The notes under the pieces: generated by a model
What the model saw: only the letters and a program-made list of their open reading frames with translations
Databases searched by the model: none
What the model was told of the DNA's origin: nothing
Origin: VBDM01 sp035317085
GTDB taxonomy: Bacteria > Pseudomonadota > Gammaproteobacteria > Burkholderiales > SG8-39
DNA: 14,262 nucleotides
NCBI GenBank assembly: GCA_035317085.1
Contig: DATHHS010000074.1
Span: 1 to 14,262 of the forward strand
Direction of reading: 5' to 3'
Position numbers and translations under genes: made by a program
Shown: positions 13,379 to 14,262 of the stretch, in pieces
Layout of the letters: every line of letters begins with the position of its first letter
Numbering within the stretch: position 1 is the stretch's first letter

Positions 13379-14262
13379 GCGGCGTGGGATTTCAGTTGCG
13401 TGACGATCTGGTTCGCCCAAACACGGGCTGTCGCGTCGGCGGCGAGGACATCCTCGAGCGTGGCAAGCGGACTTGCAGGAAGGCCGGCGAGCGTTTCCTC
13501 GATGACTGCGGTGATCCGCAAAAACGGCAACCGGCCTTCGAGAAACGCGGCGACCGCGACCTCGTTGGCCGCGTTGAGCGTGGCCGGTGCGGCTCCTCCG
13601 CTTCTGAGCGCCGCATAAGCGAGGTTCAGCGCGGGAAAGCGCTCGAAATCAGGCTGCTCGAAACTCAAGGCGCCGATCCTGAAGAAATCGAGCGGCGGCA
13701 CTCCGGCATCGATGCGCTCCGGATAGGCGAGTGCCTGGGCGATCGGCGTGCGCATGTCCGGGTGCCCGAGCTGGGCGATCACCGAACCGTCTGCGTACTC
13801 GACCATTGAATGCACCACGCTCTGCGGATGAATGACCACCTGGATCTGCTCCGGACCCACGCCGAACAGCCAGTGCGCTTCGATCACCTCCAGGCCCTTG
13901 TTCATCATGGTCGCGGAATCCACCGAGATCTTGCGTCCCATGACCCAGTTCGGATGAGCACAGGCCTCGTCGGGAGTCACGCGGTGCAGTTCCGCGCGTG
14001 CGCGCGCCCTGAACGGCCCCCCCGATCCGGTGAGAAGGATCCTGCGGATTCCTTTCGCGGCGAGCTCGCCCGTGGCGAACGGCGGCAGGCATTGAAATAT
14101 CGCGTTGTGTTCGCTGTCGATCGGCAACAGCATCGCGCCGCCAGCGCGCACCGCCTCCATGAAGACCGGACCGGCGACGACCAGAGCTTCCTTGTTCGCG
14201 AGCAGCAAACGCTTGCCCGCCCTGGCCGCGGCGAGGGTGGCGCACAAGCCTGCCGCCCCAAC
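13375..14262 (-). CDS. dxr: 1-deoxy-D-xylulose 5-phosphate reductoisomerase, C-terminal part (5' end outside window)
   Basis: NADPH-dependent enzyme that rearranges and reduces DXP to 2-C-methylerythritol 4-phosphate, the first committed step of the non-mevalonate isoprenoid route. The last 295 residues are present. The visible part begins VGAAGLCATLAAARAGKRLLLANKEALVVAG, split here by the window edge, so the NADPH-binding N-terminus of roughly 100 residues is missing. Metal ligands are seen in PIDSEHNAIFQCL (Asp and Glu) and NKGLEVIEAHWLF (Glu). LTGSGGPFR, PNWVMGRKISVDSATMMNKG, IHPQSVVHSMVEY and GHPDMRTPIAQALAYP are all family signatures. The C-terminal helical domain ends QLKSHAA. Its TGA overlaps the rseP ATG (ATGA). 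There is no sign of decay; truncation is only by the window boundary. Confidence 0.97.
   Translation of the reverse strand, partial: VGAAGLCATLAAARAGKRLLLANKEALVVAGPVFMEAVRAGGAMLLPIDSEHNAIFQCLPPFATGELAAKGIRRILLTGSGGPFRARARAELHRVTPDEACAHPNWVMGRKISVDSATMMNKGLEVIEAHWLFGVGPEQIQVVIHPQSVVHSMVEYADGSVIAQLGHPDMRTPIAQALAYPERIDAGVPPLDFFRIGALSFEQPDFERFPALNLAYAALRSGGAAPATLNAANEVAVAAFLEGRLPFLRITAVIEETLAGLPASPLATLEDVLAADATARVWANQIVTQLKSHAA

Overview
The window reads as a chromosome segment of a GC-rich Gram-negative bacterium, most likely a betaproteobacterium (inferred from gene order and protein motifs, not from a marker gene). Nearly all of it is coding, there is no gap over 300 bases, and I see no RNA gene, IS element, prophage or CRISPR array.

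Right part (5051-14262, all minus strand): a conserved envelope operon running dxr (3' part only) - rseP - bamA - skp - lpxD - fabZ - lpxA - lpxB - rnhB. It combines isoprenoid precursor synthesis (Dxr), the sigma-E site-2 protease (RseP), outer-membrane protein assembly (BamA, Skp), lipid A synthesis (LpxD, LpxA, LpxB, with FabZ at the fatty-acid branch point) and RNase HII. Genes are tightly packed, with ATGA overlaps at dxr/rseP and fabZ/lpxA and a 19-nt overlap at lpxB/rnhB. The one loose junction is skp/lpxD (103 nt).

Left part (1-1868): a TrmH/SpoU-family RNA methyltransferase (minus) converges with, and overlaps by 4 nt, ppsR (plus), the kinase/phosphotransferase that regulates PEP synthase. 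The ppsA 5' end lies divergently at the edge. The first 22 bases are a perfect inverted copy of 54-75 and break the ppsA protein, so the extreme left end is probably a fold-back assembly or amplification artefact.

Middle (1865-5039): the interesting part. Between rnhB and the RNA methyltransferase gene, which I recall as near neighbours in many betaproteobacteria, sit an exported protein of unknown function with lower GC (minus), a selenosugar-synthase-type glycosyltransferase (senB, plus) and an EgtB-like non-haem iron enzyme best read as selenoneine synthase (senA, minus). senA and senB are divergent, with 19 bp between their preferred starts. Together they predict the last two steps of selenoneine biosynthesis: selenophosphate + UDP-sugar -> selenosugar (SenB), then selenosugar + hercynine -> selenoneine (SenA). 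The selenophosphate synthetase (SenC/SelD) and the hercynine-forming methyltransferase (EgtD) are not in the window and must be encoded elsewhere if the pathway is complete. senA overlaps the downstream RNA methyltransferase gene by GTGA, so the selenium gene appears translationally coupled to an RNA modification gene.
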